Shown here piece after piece: positions 22,740 through 30,314 of a stretch of DNA of 52,951 nt. A program made the position numbers and the translations under genes. Within the stretch, counting starts at the first letter, position 1, and each line of letters starts with the position of its first letter. Location: assembly GCA_026399435.1 (NCBI GenBank), contig JAPLQX010000041.1, positions 1 through 52,951 of the forward strand, read 5' to 3'. Origin of the DNA: Rhodocyclales bacterium (GTDB taxonomy: Bacteria; Pseudomonadota; Gammaproteobacteria; Burkholderiales; Rhodocyclaceae). The notes under the pieces are model-generated. The model was given only the letters and a program-made list of their open reading frames with translations. It had not been told where the DNA came from and searched no databases.

Positions 22740-22918
22740 GGTGTCTTTGCCTTTTTTTGGTTGCTGCGCATGACGCCGGTAAAGCCGTCGTTCCAGCCTC
22801 CATGCGGGCGGCCGGGCTGATTCCAGCGAGAGCGCAGCAGGGCCAGAAGCTCGATCGCGCCCCAGAGCAGTGTGCTGCCGAGGGCCAGCGCGGGATGGTT
22901 GATGAAGCGTCGCATCAT
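22736..22918 (-). CDS. Predicted 60-residue single-span membrane protein
   Basis: Small ORF with one hydrophobic helix (ALALGSTLLWGAIELLALL, about residues 10-28) followed by a basic segment and a Gly/Trp/Lys-rich tail. The sequence RFINHPALALGSTLLWGAIE looks like a non-cytosolic-anchored small protein rather than a frame shadow. Its stop overlaps the start of the EAL-CBS-GGDEF gene (ATGA at 22739-22736), and that gene has no ribosome site of its own, suggesting translational coupling. The start (ATGATG) lacks a clear Shine-Dalgarno. I do not recognise a family; function unknown. Confidence 0.5.
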   Translation of the reverse strand: MMRRFINHPALALGSTLLWGAIELLALLRSRWNQPGRPHGGWNDGFTGVMRSNQKKAKTP

Positions 22919-22959
22919 GAATGCCGGTTTGTCGGATTGGGGAAAGGTCGGGCTCGCGT

Positions 22960-23049
22960 TCAGAAATCGTCCAGCAGCCAGATCGCCACCCACTGGTCGT
23001 CGAACAGGCGGTCGATGTCGCCGAAGAGTCGGTCGATCAAGGCTTGCAT
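22960..23049 (-). CDS. Predicted 29-residue microprotein
   Basis: A very short ORF, MQALIDRLFG... to WLLDDF, with a good ribosome site (AGGAAGGGA, about seven bases before ATG). It contains an internal repeat, IDRLFGD then IDRLFDD, giving an amphipathic acidic helix with hydrophobic Trp/Leu end. It lies 41 bases upstream of the 60-residue ORF on the same strand. It could be a real small protein or a leader peptide for the downstream genes. No family recognised; chance ORF not excluded. Confidence 0.35.
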   Translation of the reverse strand: MQALIDRLFGDIDRLFDDQWVAIWLLDDF

Positions 23050-23198
23050 GGCGGGTTCCCTTCCTGGTTGTGGCAGCAACCCGCAACATAGGCGTCGTGT
23101 GTTGCAGATAGTTTTCAGCTGGATGACAAATCGTGCAAACCCCGCCAAATCGGGACAGGCACGGAATAATCCGAGGGTGCTTGCGTTATCCTCCTGCC

Positions 23199-24224
23199 AT
23201 GACGCACGCGGGCATTCACGAACTCGACGAGCTGGAGCAGATTGTCGCGGCCGGCGGTGCCGGCATCGAGGCGCGAACCCTTTGCCAGATCCCTTGCGGC
23301 GACCGGAGTTTGCCGTTGCTCGCCATCGCATTGGGCAACCCCGATTCCGCCGTGCCGGCCATCGGCATCTTCGGCGGCGTCCACGGACTGGAAAGAATCG
23401 GCGCCCAGGTGGTCATCGCCTTCCTGCAGAGCATCGTCAGCCGGCTGCGCTGGGACAGTACCCTGCAGCGTCAGCTGGAAGACGTCCGTCTGGTCTTCGT
23501 GCCCGTGGTCAATCCCGGTGGCATGTGGCGGCGCACGCGCGCCAATCCGAATGGCGTCGATCTGATGCGCAATGCGCCGCTGGAAGCACGGGAGAGGGCA
23601 CCCTTCCTGGTTGGCGGACATCGTTTCAGTCCGCGCCTGCCGTGGTACCGGGGTCCCGTCGCCGGGCCGCTGGAGGCTGAAGCCGCCGCTGTATGCCAGC
23701 TGGTTGACGACGAATTGCTCAGCCATCGCTTCAGCATGGCCGTCGATTGCCATTCCGGATTCGGTGTCACCGACCGCATATGGTTTCCCTACGCACACAC
23801 CGCGTCGCCGATTCCTCATCTGGCGGAAATGAATGCGCTGCTGGAAATTCTCGACCAGACGCACCGGCATCATCGCTACGTGTTCGAACCGCAGAGCCGG
23901 CAATACCTGGCACACGGCGACCTGTGGGACTACCTCTATCTGCGCAGCCTGGAGCGGGTCGAACGCGTGTTCCTGCCGCTGACGCTCGAAATGGGTTCCT
24001 GGCTGTGGGTAAAGAAGAACCCGCGGCAACTGTTTTCACGGCACGGCATCTTCAATCCGCTGATCGAGCACCGCCGCCAGAGGGTACTGCGGCGTCATTT
24101 GCAATGGCTCGATTTCATGACCCGCGCGGCCAGCGGCCATGCCCTGTGGCTGCCGGCCGGCGAGGCGCGCGAGACTCACCGCAGGCGCGCCATGCAGCGC
24201 TGGTATGGCGGAGCGCCGCCGTGA
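23199..24224 (+). CDS. M14 family zinc carboxypeptidase-like protein
   Basis: A 341-residue predicted metallopeptidase with no signal peptide. It keeps the M14 hallmarks: zinc ligands HGLE (in FGGVHGLE) and the later His in AVDCHSGFG, the substrate-binding arrangement RANPNGVDLMRN, and the catalytic Glu in LPLTLEMGSW. The longer alternative start is a GTG at 23133; neither start has a strong ribosome site, and I prefer the ATG. The stop overlaps the GTG start of the next gene (GTGA). Substrate unknown; it could be a peptidase, an amidase or a deacylase of the same fold. Confidence 0.82.
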   Translation: MTHAGIHELDELEQIVAAGGAGIEARTLCQIPCGDRSLPLLAIALGNPDSAVPAIGIFGGVHGLERIGAQVVIAFLQSIVSRLRWDSTLQRQLEDVRLVFVPVVNPGGMWRRTRANPNGVDLMRNAPLEARERAPFLVGGHRFSPRLPWYRGPVAGPLEAEAAAVCQLVDDELLSHRFSMAVDCHSGFGVTDRIWFPYAHTASPIPHLAEMNALLEILDQTHRHHRYVFEPQSRQYLAHGDLWDYLYLRSLERVERVFLPLTLEMGSWLWVKKNPRQLFSRHGIFNPLIEHRRQRVLRRHLQWLDFMTRAASGHALWLPAGEARETHRRRAMQRWYGGAPP

Positions 24225-24997
24225 CTACCTGGATATTGCTGCGCGGACTGACGCGCGAATCGCGCCACTGGGGAAGGTTTCCGCAGCATCTCGGCGACGC
24301 TTTCGACGGTGCGCGGGTGATCTGCTTCGATCTGCCCGGCAACGGCAAGCTCAACGGCCTGGCGAGTCCGCGCAGTGTCGAGGCCATGGCGGACTACTGC
24401 CACGCCGAACTTTCAAATCTCGGAATCCTGTCGCCCTGTCGGGTGCTGGCGATGTCGCTGGGTGCCATGGTGGCTGTCGCCTGGGCAGATCGGTATCCCG
24501 GCGACATCGGCGCGGCGGTGCTGATCAGCACCAGCCTGCGGCCGTTCAGCCCGTTTTACCGACGCCTGCGACCGGCCAACTACCCGCGTCTGCTGCGCCT
24601 GTTCGGCCCGAAGCCGAGCGACCGGAAACTGGAGGCGTCGATTCTGGAGACGACCACCCGGCTGGTGCCCGATCCCGCCGTGGTGATGGAACAATGGCTG
24701 CAATGGCGCCGCGAAAACCCCGTGTCGCCGCGCAATGTCCTGTCTCAACTGCTGGCGGCGGCGCGCTACCGCGCACCGCGCAAGCGGCCGGTCGAGCGTT
24801 TGCTGCTGCTCGCGGGCGCGCGGGACGCGCTGGTCGATCCGCGCTGCTCGCTGCAACTGGCCGCGGTTTGGGAGGCGCGGATCGCGGTCCATCCTGAGGC
24901 GGGACATGACCTGCCGCTCGATGACGAAGCGTGGGTGCTGGCGCAGATCGGGCTGTGGCTCGAGAACACTGGAGCACAGAATGCGGCCAGACACTAA
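24221..24997 (+). CDS. Alpha/beta hydrolase
   Basis: A 258-residue cytosolic hydrolase. Recognisable elements: LLRGLTRESRHWG (oxyanion region), DLPGNGKLNG, the nucleophile elbow AMSLGAMVA (Ser), GARDALVDP (acid), and EAGHDLPLDD (catalytic His). It is coupled to the preceding M14 gene by a four-base overlap, so the two probably act together. The gene converges on the CYTH-CHAD gene with nine bases between. Substrate not predictable from the sequence. Confidence 0.82.
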   Translation: MTTWILLRGLTRESRHWGRFPQHLGDAFDGARVICFDLPGNGKLNGLASPRSVEAMADYCHAELSNLGILSPCRVLAMSLGAMVAVAWADRYPGDIGAAVLISTSLRPFSPFYRRLRPANYPRLLRLFGPKPSDRKLEASILETTTRLVPDPAVVMEQWLQWRRENPVSPRNVLSQLLAAARYRAPRKRPVERLLLLAGARDALVDPRCSLQLAAVWEARIAVHPEAGHDLPLDDEAWVLAQIGLWLENTGAQNAARH

Positions 24998-25006
24998 GCC
25001 GCCGTG

Positions 25007-26524
25007 TCAGCTCAGTCGTGGCAGGTTCAGTCCGCGGATCCGTTTCAGCTTGTCGGGAATGTCGGCGAGCAGCGCGGCATGGCGCGGTCCGTGCCAGCCG
25101 CCGACCAGCGTCACCGCCTCGCGCAAATGCGGGTCGTGCCCGGCGCAGACCATCAGCAGGGTGCCCGCGCTGGCGAGATCGTTGAGTTGCCCCAGTTCGT
25201 GCTGCAGTCCGGCGAGGCGCTTGATTGCGGCGACACCGGACTTGCCGGGCATCATCGGGCCGAAGAACTCGATGGCATAGCGCAGCCGCTTGATGCCGAT
25301 GCGCAACTGGTGCAGCGAGGGCGGGTAGTCGACGCGGGCGGCGTCGGCCAGTTCGAGAATCCTCTTCAGCAACCGGTGCAGACGGCGGTCGGCGAACTGC
25401 AACAGGGATGGCGCCTCGTCTTCGGCGGCGGGTGGTTCGATGAAGGGGGCGCGCTGCAGCAGGCTGCCGGCGGTCAGCAGCAACTGCCCGTAGCCGGGTT
25501 GCCGCAGCACGTGGCGGATGTCGGCGCGGGCGGCGTAGAGGCGATTGGTGACGGCGCTGGCCAGATCGGTCAGGCGCGGCTCGTCGGGCAGGGCGGCGGC
25601 GACCGGGGCAACGATCTCCGCCATCAGCACGTCGAGGTCGCGGGCCTGCCCCAATGCGCGCATCATTTCGCGCAACGGCGGCACCAGCTGCTCCGCGAAC
25701 CCGGCCGGCAGCAACGGGCGGAACATGCGCAGCGCGGCGCGCAGCCTGCGCGTGGCGACCCGCATCTGATGCACATATTCTGGATCGTCGCTGCGCACGG
25801 CGCCGTCGTGGTTGAGCTGCAGGTGCGACAGGCAATCCAGGGCGATCAGGCGAAAGGCTGCCAGCGGTGTCTCCGCGGCATCGATCGGCACGTCGCCGGC
25901 CTTCACCGGGGCTGGCGGTGTGTTGCGGAAAAGCCGGTAGCCCCGCTCGGCCTTCGACAGCAGCAGCTGGGGCAGGGCCTGGCGCTGTGCGAGTTGCAGG
26001 GCAAGGGCGTAAAGACTGTCGATGCTGCCGGACAGCAGTTGCAGTTCAAGTTCGGAAATCGTTTCGCGGCGACCGCTGGCGGCGACCCAGCCGCGGTCGA
26101 GCTTGACCAGGATGCGGGTGCCCGGGCCCGGATCGAGTTGCCAGACGGTGCGGCGGATGTTGGTTTCGAAGACGGCCGCGAGACGACTGGCGATCTTGTC
26201 CCGCTGCAGCCATTCGCGCAGTTCGGCGTCATCGACGCAGGAAAAATCGAAGTGGTTGAGGTAGGGCGTCTGCCACTCCGGCCGGCGCGTCAGGCCGCTC
26301 TGCGATATATCCTGACGCTTGACCGTCTGCTGCCACGCTGCGCCGTTCTTGCGCAGGCGCAGCAGGATGCCCGCGCGGCGCAATGCCATGCGCCCGGTGT
26401 CGTAGTAGATGCTGACCAGGTGGAACTGCTCGCGCGCGGTCGCCGTGGCCAGGGCCGGTTGCCGCAGCAGAGCCCCGTGACGATCTTCGGCGACCGACAG
26501 TTTGAGAGCGATTTGTTCAGCCAT
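25007..26524 (-). CDS. CYTH-CHAD domain protein (polyphosphate-related, CYTH motif altered)
   Basis: A 505-residue protein with an N-terminal CYTH (triphosphate tunnel) domain, about residues 1-200, and a C-terminal CHAD domain, about 220-500, rich in His/Arg helices (VHQMRVATRRLRAALRMF, LHQLRIGIKRLRYAIEFF). CHAD proteins bind polyphosphate granules; CYTH enzymes hydrolyse triphosphates. The CYTH signature ExExK is degenerate: the protein starts MAEQIALKL where relatives have EIELK, so both metal-binding Glu are lost, while the later ELELQLLSG stretch is kept. It ends the minus-strand lipid operon, 59 bases after the metallophosphoesterase gene. Confidence 0.88.
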   Translation of the reverse strand: MAEQIALKLSVAEDRHGALLRQPALATATAREQFHLVSIYYDTGRMALRRAGILLRLRKNGAAWQQTVKRQDISQSGLTRRPEWQTPYLNHFDFSCVDDAELREWLQRDKIASRLAAVFETNIRRTVWQLDPGPGTRILVKLDRGWVAASGRRETISELELQLLSGSIDSLYALALQLAQRQALPQLLLSKAERGYRLFRNTPPAPVKAGDVPIDAAETPLAAFRLIALDCLSHLQLNHDGAVRSDDPEYVHQMRVATRRLRAALRMFRPLLPAGFAEQLVPPLREMMRALGQARDLDVLMAEIVAPVAAALPDEPRLTDLASAVTNRLYAARADIRHVLRQPGYGQLLLTAGSLLQRAPFIEPPAAEDEAPSLLQFADRRLHRLLKRILELADAARVDYPPSLHQLRIGIKRLRYAIEFFGPMMPGKSGVAAIKRLAGLQHELGQLNDLASAGTLLMVCAGHDPHLREAVTLVGGWHGPRHAALLADIPDKLKRIRGLNLPRLS

Positions 26525-26583
26525 CGGATCGATGCCGGGAGGAAGGTGTGGCCGAGTGTATCCGCCGAACTGTCGACGAATTA

Positions 26584-27456
26584 TTACAGTCGCATTGCGT
26601 TTCCGTTACAGGAGATGGTCTCCTGCGGTAGTTCGTCAAGAGTTCCCGCAGGGACGCACCGCGCTGGCGCTGGCGACACGGTGGCGTGGGCCGCGGGGGC
26701 AGGTGCTGCTGCCGCTGGGACGACGGGTTCCCAGGCGCGGACCAGTTCCAGGCGGCCGTCGTGGTGTTCGACGATGGCGGTGCAGCTATCCACCCAGTCG
26801 CCGCAGTTCACATAGACCACGCCATCCACCGGTCGGATCGCGGCGCTGTGAATGTGGCCGCAGATCACGCCGTCCAATTCGCGTTCACGCACGGCGTGGA
26901 TCAGGGAATCCTCGAAGTCGAAGACGAAGGAAACGGCGCGCTTGACGCGGCTCTTGGCATAGCCGGCAAGAGACCAGTAGCCGGGGCGGCGCAGCAGGCG
27001 GCGCAGTCGCGAGAGCGAGGCGTTGAGGCGCACCAGGAGGTTGTAGCCGACATCGCCGATGACCGCCAGCCAGCGGTGGTAGCGCGTTACCTGATCGAAC
27101 TCGTCGCCGTGCAGCAGCAGGTAGCGGCGGCCGTCGGCGGCGACGTGAATGTACTCGAGCCTGACCTCGATGTCGCCGAAGGACACGCCGTCGTATTCGC
27201 GCATCGCCTCGTCGTGGTTGCCGGGGATCAGCATCACCCGCTGGCCGTGGCGGGCGCGGCGCAGGATCTTCTGCACGACGGTGTTCTGCGCCGGGGTCCA
27301 GTGGATGCCGCGGTTCATCGACCAGAAGTCGATGATGTCGCCGATCAGGAACAGGTTCTCGCTGTCGTAGTCGCGCAGGAAGTCGAGCAGGCGCTCGGCC
27401 TGGCAGCCGCGGGTGCCGAGATGAACGTCGGAGATGAAGATCGAGCGGACGTGCAT
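26584..27456 (-). CDS. Metallophosphoesterase, PlcP-like phospholipase C or LpxH-type hydrolase
   Basis: A 290-residue calcineurin-like phosphoesterase of the UDP-2,3-diacylglucosamine hydrolase superfamily. Metal-binding motifs are complete: ISDVHLG (residues 8-14), IGDIIDFW, PGNHDEAM, LLHGDEFD and CGHIHSA. It is longer than E. coli LpxH (240) and resembles the proteins that rhizobia and marine bacteria use as PlcP, which releases diacylglycerol from phospholipids during phosphate starvation. Neighbours (two GT4 enzymes, DgkA, OlsB, pst genes) favour PlcP; this is inference. The start overlaps the upstream glycosyltransferase stop by one base. The C terminus carries the repeat-encoded VSPAPARCVPAGT. 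Confidence 0.82.
   Translation of the reverse strand: MHVRSIFISDVHLGTRGCQAERLLDFLRDYDSENLFLIGDIIDFWSMNRGIHWTPAQNTVVQKILRRARHGQRVMLIPGNHDEAMREYDGVSFGDIEVRLEYIHVAADGRRYLLLHGDEFDQVTRYHRWLAVIGDVGYNLLVRLNASLSRLRRLLRRPGYWSLAGYAKSRVKRAVSFVFDFEDSLIHAVRERELDGVICGHIHSAAIRPVDGVVYVNCGDWVDSCTAIVEHHDGRLELVRAWEPVVPAAAAPAPAAHATVSPAPARCVPAGTLDELPQETISCNGNAMRL
26642..26681 (+). repeat. 40-bp dispersed repeat, copy B
   Basis: 39 of 40 bases identical to copy A (20863-20902). It falls in the 3' end of the metallophosphoesterase gene and is read by it, on the minus strand, as VSPAPARCVPAGT, about 20 residues before the stop. The segment past the last metal ligands is otherwise Ala/Pro-rich, so the repeat probably extends a dispensable tail. 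Confidence 0.8.
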
Positions 27457-28646
27457 CAGTCAGGAGTGAAGCGATAGATCGATTCGTTCGCCGCCGCCAT
27501 CGCGGGCAGGGCGATGGCTTCGCGCAACGCATTCACCAATCGGTCGTGAATGCGCTCCCAATCGAGGGCGGCCACGCTCTGCGGTGCAGCCTTGGCGGCG
27601 CGCTGCCTGACACCGTGGCACGTGACGAGATCGAGCGCGGCGCGCACGAACCGGTCGCTGGCGCCGGGATAGGCGAGCATGCCGTTGTCGCCGTGGCGTA
27701 TCAGTTCGGCGGCGGCTGCCATGCGGTAGGCCACCACCGGCAGGCCGCTGGCCAGCGCTTCGAGGGTGACGTTGCCGTAGGTTTCGGTCATGCTGGGAAA
27801 CAGGAACAGGTCGGCCGAGGCGTAGTGGGCAGCGAGATCCTCGCCGTGGCGCATGCCGGCGAAGATGTGCTCGGGGTGCTGTTGCTCCAGCCGCCGGCGC
27901 GACGGACCGTCGCCGACCAGCAGCAGGCGTGCACTCGGGGCGTACTTGCGGATCGCGGCAAACGTGGCGAGCAGCAGCGGCAGGTTTTTTTCCGGTGCCA
28001 GACGGCCTACATGGGCTACCACCAAGTCGCCGTTGGCAACGTTCCATGCGGCGCGCAGCGTGGCGCTGCGGCGTTCCGGGTTGAACAGTTGCGTGTCGAC
28101 GCCGCGGGCCACCACGCGAATGCGGTGGTAGCCGCGGCGCAGCAGATCGACGCCAAGCTGATGCGAGGGTACCAGCGTCATCCGGCAGCGGTTGTGCAGG
28201 CGTCGCAAATGGGCGGCGACCATGCCTTCCAGCCAGGCGAAGCCGTAATGCCGGCTGTAGGCGTGGAAATTGGTGTGGAATTCCGACACCACGGGGATGT
28301 CGAGCTCGCGCGCCACGGCGACGGCCGACGCGCCCAGCGGCCCTTCGGTGACGACTTGCACCACGTCCGGCCGGTCGGCGCGCCACTGGCGGCGCAACAG
28401 GCGCGGCGCCGGCAGGCCGAAGCGGAGACCGGCGTAACCCGGAATCGGGAGACCGCGCACCAGCGTCGTCGTCAACCGTGGCGCGGCGACCGGCGCATCC
28501 CCGGCATGTTGTCGCGGCCGCGTCAGGCTGACGCGGTGCCCGCGCGCCAGCAGGCCCTGCACCATGCGGCCGAGCGTCATGGCGACGCCATTGACTTCCG
28601 GCGGGTAGGTCTCGGTGACGATGGCGACATGGAGCGGGGCTGTCAT
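27456..28646 (-). CDS. GT4 family glycosyltransferase
   Basis: A 396-residue retaining glycosyltransferase with a GT-B fold: N-terminal acceptor domain (VAIVTETYPPEVNGVAMTLGRM, FHTNFHAYSRHYG) and C-terminal donor domain with HVGRLAPEKNL and the E-x7-E motif MTETYGNVTLEALASGLPVV. The N-terminal pattern is typical of enzymes that glycosylate diacylglycerol or mannosylate lipids (alMGS, SqdX, MgtA relatives). ATG 28646 gives the family N terminus; an upstream in-frame start only adds a Cys/Arg-rich stretch. It lies 7 bases after dgkA and overlaps the phosphoesterase gene. Lipid acceptor is inferred from context. Confidence 0.87.
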   Translation of the reverse strand: MTAPLHVAIVTETYPPEVNGVAMTLGRMVQGLLARGHRVSLTRPRQHAGDAPVAAPRLTTTLVRGLPIPGYAGLRFGLPAPRLLRRQWRADRPDVVQVVTEGPLGASAVAVARELDIPVVSEFHTNFHAYSRHYGFAWLEGMVAAHLRRLHNRCRMTLVPSHQLGVDLLRRGYHRIRVVARGVDTQLFNPERRSATLRAAWNVANGDLVVAHVGRLAPEKNLPLLLATFAAIRKYAPSARLLLVGDGPSRRRLEQQHPEHIFAGMRHGEDLAAHYASADLFLFPSMTETYGNVTLEALASGLPVVAYRMAAAAELIRHGDNGMLAYPGASDRFVRAALDLVTCHGVRQRAAKAAPQSVAALDWERIHDRLVNALREAIALPAMAAANESIYRFTPD

Positions 28647-28653
28647 GCCGTGC

Positions 28654-29043
28654 TCACAGGAACAACACCAGCGACCACGTCGCCAGCACATTGATCAGGG
28701 CGATCAGCACCGCTGCGCTGCCGATGTCCTTGGCGCGCTTGGAGAGCCGGTGCCGGTCCAGTGAAATGCGGTCGATGGCGGCCTCGATGGCGGAGTTGAG
28801 CAACTCGACGACAAGAACCAGCAACACACTGCCGATCATCAGAGCTTTGCCGATACCGGATGCGGGCAGCACCAGGGCGACCGGAATCAGCAGCGCCGCC
28901 AGCAGGCTCTCCTGGCGGAAGGCGTCTTCGTTGACGTAGGCGGCGTGCAGGCCGGATAGCGAATAGCTGAAGGCATTCCAGATGCGGCGCAGGCCGGTCT
29001 GGCCCTTGAAGGGGCTTTCTTCGGCAACGGGTTCGCTATTCAT
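28654..29043 (-). CDS. dgkA: Diacylglycerol kinase DgkA
   Basis: Small integral membrane kinase that turns diacylglycerol into phosphatidic acid. The 129-residue protein has three hydrophobic helices and the signature VVELLNSAIEAAIDRIS, with the catalytic Glu, followed by KRAKDIGSAAVLIALI. The start overlaps the preceding glycosyltransferase stop (ATGA). Its location between two glycosyltransferases and upstream of a likely phospholipase suggests it recycles diacylglycerol that is not glycosylated. Confidence 0.93.
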   Translation of the reverse strand: MNSEPVAEESPFKGQTGLRRIWNAFSYSLSGLHAAYVNEDAFRQESLLAALLIPVALVLPASGIGKALMIGSVLLVLVVELLNSAIEAAIDRISLDRHRLSKRAKDIGSAAVLIALINVLATWSLVLFL

Positions 29044-30314
29044 CGGCGGGCGGTCAGGGGCAGGGCGCAGTCGACGGCGATGGGCGCGCGCACCAGTTGG
29101 CGGTAGAGCGCGGCGAGCCGGGCGCCCTGTGTCGCGGCATCCCACTCGCGAGCGAAGTCCACGGCCTCGTCGGCCATGGTGGCCAGTTTGGCGGGTCGAT
29201 CGAGCAGTGCCGCCAGTTGTGCAGCGAAGGCCTCCGGCGTGTCGGCGGCGGCGACGGCGCCGCGCCGCGGGAGAATGATTTCGGCCGCCCCCAGCGCGGC
29301 GATAGCCAGTACCGGCAGACCGATCGCCATGGCTTCGAGCAGCACCAGGCCCTGGGTCTCGGTATGCGAGGCGAAGGTGAACACATCGGCAGCGGCGTAG
29401 CAGTCGCGCAAACCGCCTTCGCGCGGCAGGTAGCCGACGAAGCGGACGTGGTCTTCGATGTGCAGGGCGGCGGCCTGACGACGCAGGGCCGGCAATGCGG
29501 GGCCTTCGCCGGCAATCACCAGCAGCAGTTGCGGCTGCTGCTGGCGCGCCAGCGCCAGCATGTCGAGCAGGAAACCGATGTTCTTTTCAAACGCGGCGCG
29601 GCCGACGAACAGCGCCACCTTGCGTTCCGGCGCGATGCTCCAGGCCTGGCGAAACCGTCTGCCGTTGCCGCGCACGAACTGGCTTTCGGGCAAGCCCGTG
29701 GCAATCACGTGCAGCGGCTGGGTGACGCCGTAGTCGCGCAAGGTGGCGGCCATCGGTTGCGAGGGCACTACCACGGAGTCGAGCGCATTGCACTGATGGC
29801 GTGCCAGCCAACGTGCGGCGGCGCGCAGCGCGCTCCTGGGCAGGAAGCGGATGTAGTGGCACAGGTATTCCTCGAAATGCGTGTGGTAAGTGGCGATGCA
29901 GGGGATTCCGTGCGCCCGCGCCAGGCGCAGGCCGGCGTAGTGTGCGGCGAAGGGGGTCTGCACATGTACAAGGTCATAGTTATGCGAAGCGGTATCCCCC
30001 GGTGGGACGGCGCTGGCGAGACCGCGATCGAGATCTGCGAGGGAACTCCAGTGCATCAGCCGGTCCTCCGGATCCAGCGGCACGCCACGGGAAGGCAGGC
30101 GGAGGATGTCCTCGTCGGCGTCGGCCTCGCGGTCGGTCCCCGGATAGTCGGGCGCCACCACCGTGACCCGCACGCCGAGGCGGGCAAGGGCGGTACGGAA
30201 GGTCTGGATCGAGGTCGAGACGCCGTTGATGCGCGGAAAGTAGACGTCGCTGACCATCAGCACGTGCAGTCGGCGGCCTTCGCGTGCCGCGGCAGCGATC
30301 CCGGCGATGCTCAT
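29040..30314 (-). CDS. GT4 family glycosyltransferase
   Basis: A 424-residue GT-B enzyme. N-terminal domain: VLMVSDVYFPRINGVSTSIQTF, LVHVQTPFAAHYAGLRLAR, YHTHFEEYLCHY; donor domain: FVGRAAFEKNIGFLLDML and the motif HTETQGLVLLEAMAIGLPVLA. This pattern fits diacylglycerol glucosyltransferases and relatives (alMGS, Agt, PimB). It overlaps OlsB upstream and dgkA downstream by four bases each. It is a clear paralogue of the second GT4 in the operon, so two sugars or two steps are possible. Confidence 0.87.
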   Translation of the reverse strand: MSIAGIAAAAREGRRLHVLMVSDVYFPRINGVSTSIQTFRTALARLGVRVTVVAPDYPGTDREADADEDILRLPSRGVPLDPEDRLMHWSSLADLDRGLASAVPPGDTASHNYDLVHVQTPFAAHYAGLRLARAHGIPCIATYHTHFEEYLCHYIRFLPRSALRAAARWLARHQCNALDSVVVPSQPMAATLRDYGVTQPLHVIATGLPESQFVRGNGRRFRQAWSIAPERKVALFVGRAAFEKNIGFLLDMLALARQQQPQLLLVIAGEGPALPALRRQAAALHIEDHVRFVGYLPREGGLRDCYAAADVFTFASHTETQGLVLLEAMAIGLPVLAIAALGAAEIILPRRGAVAAADTPEAFAAQLAALLDRPAKLATMADEAVDFAREWDAATQGARLAALYRQLVRAPIAVDCALPLTARR

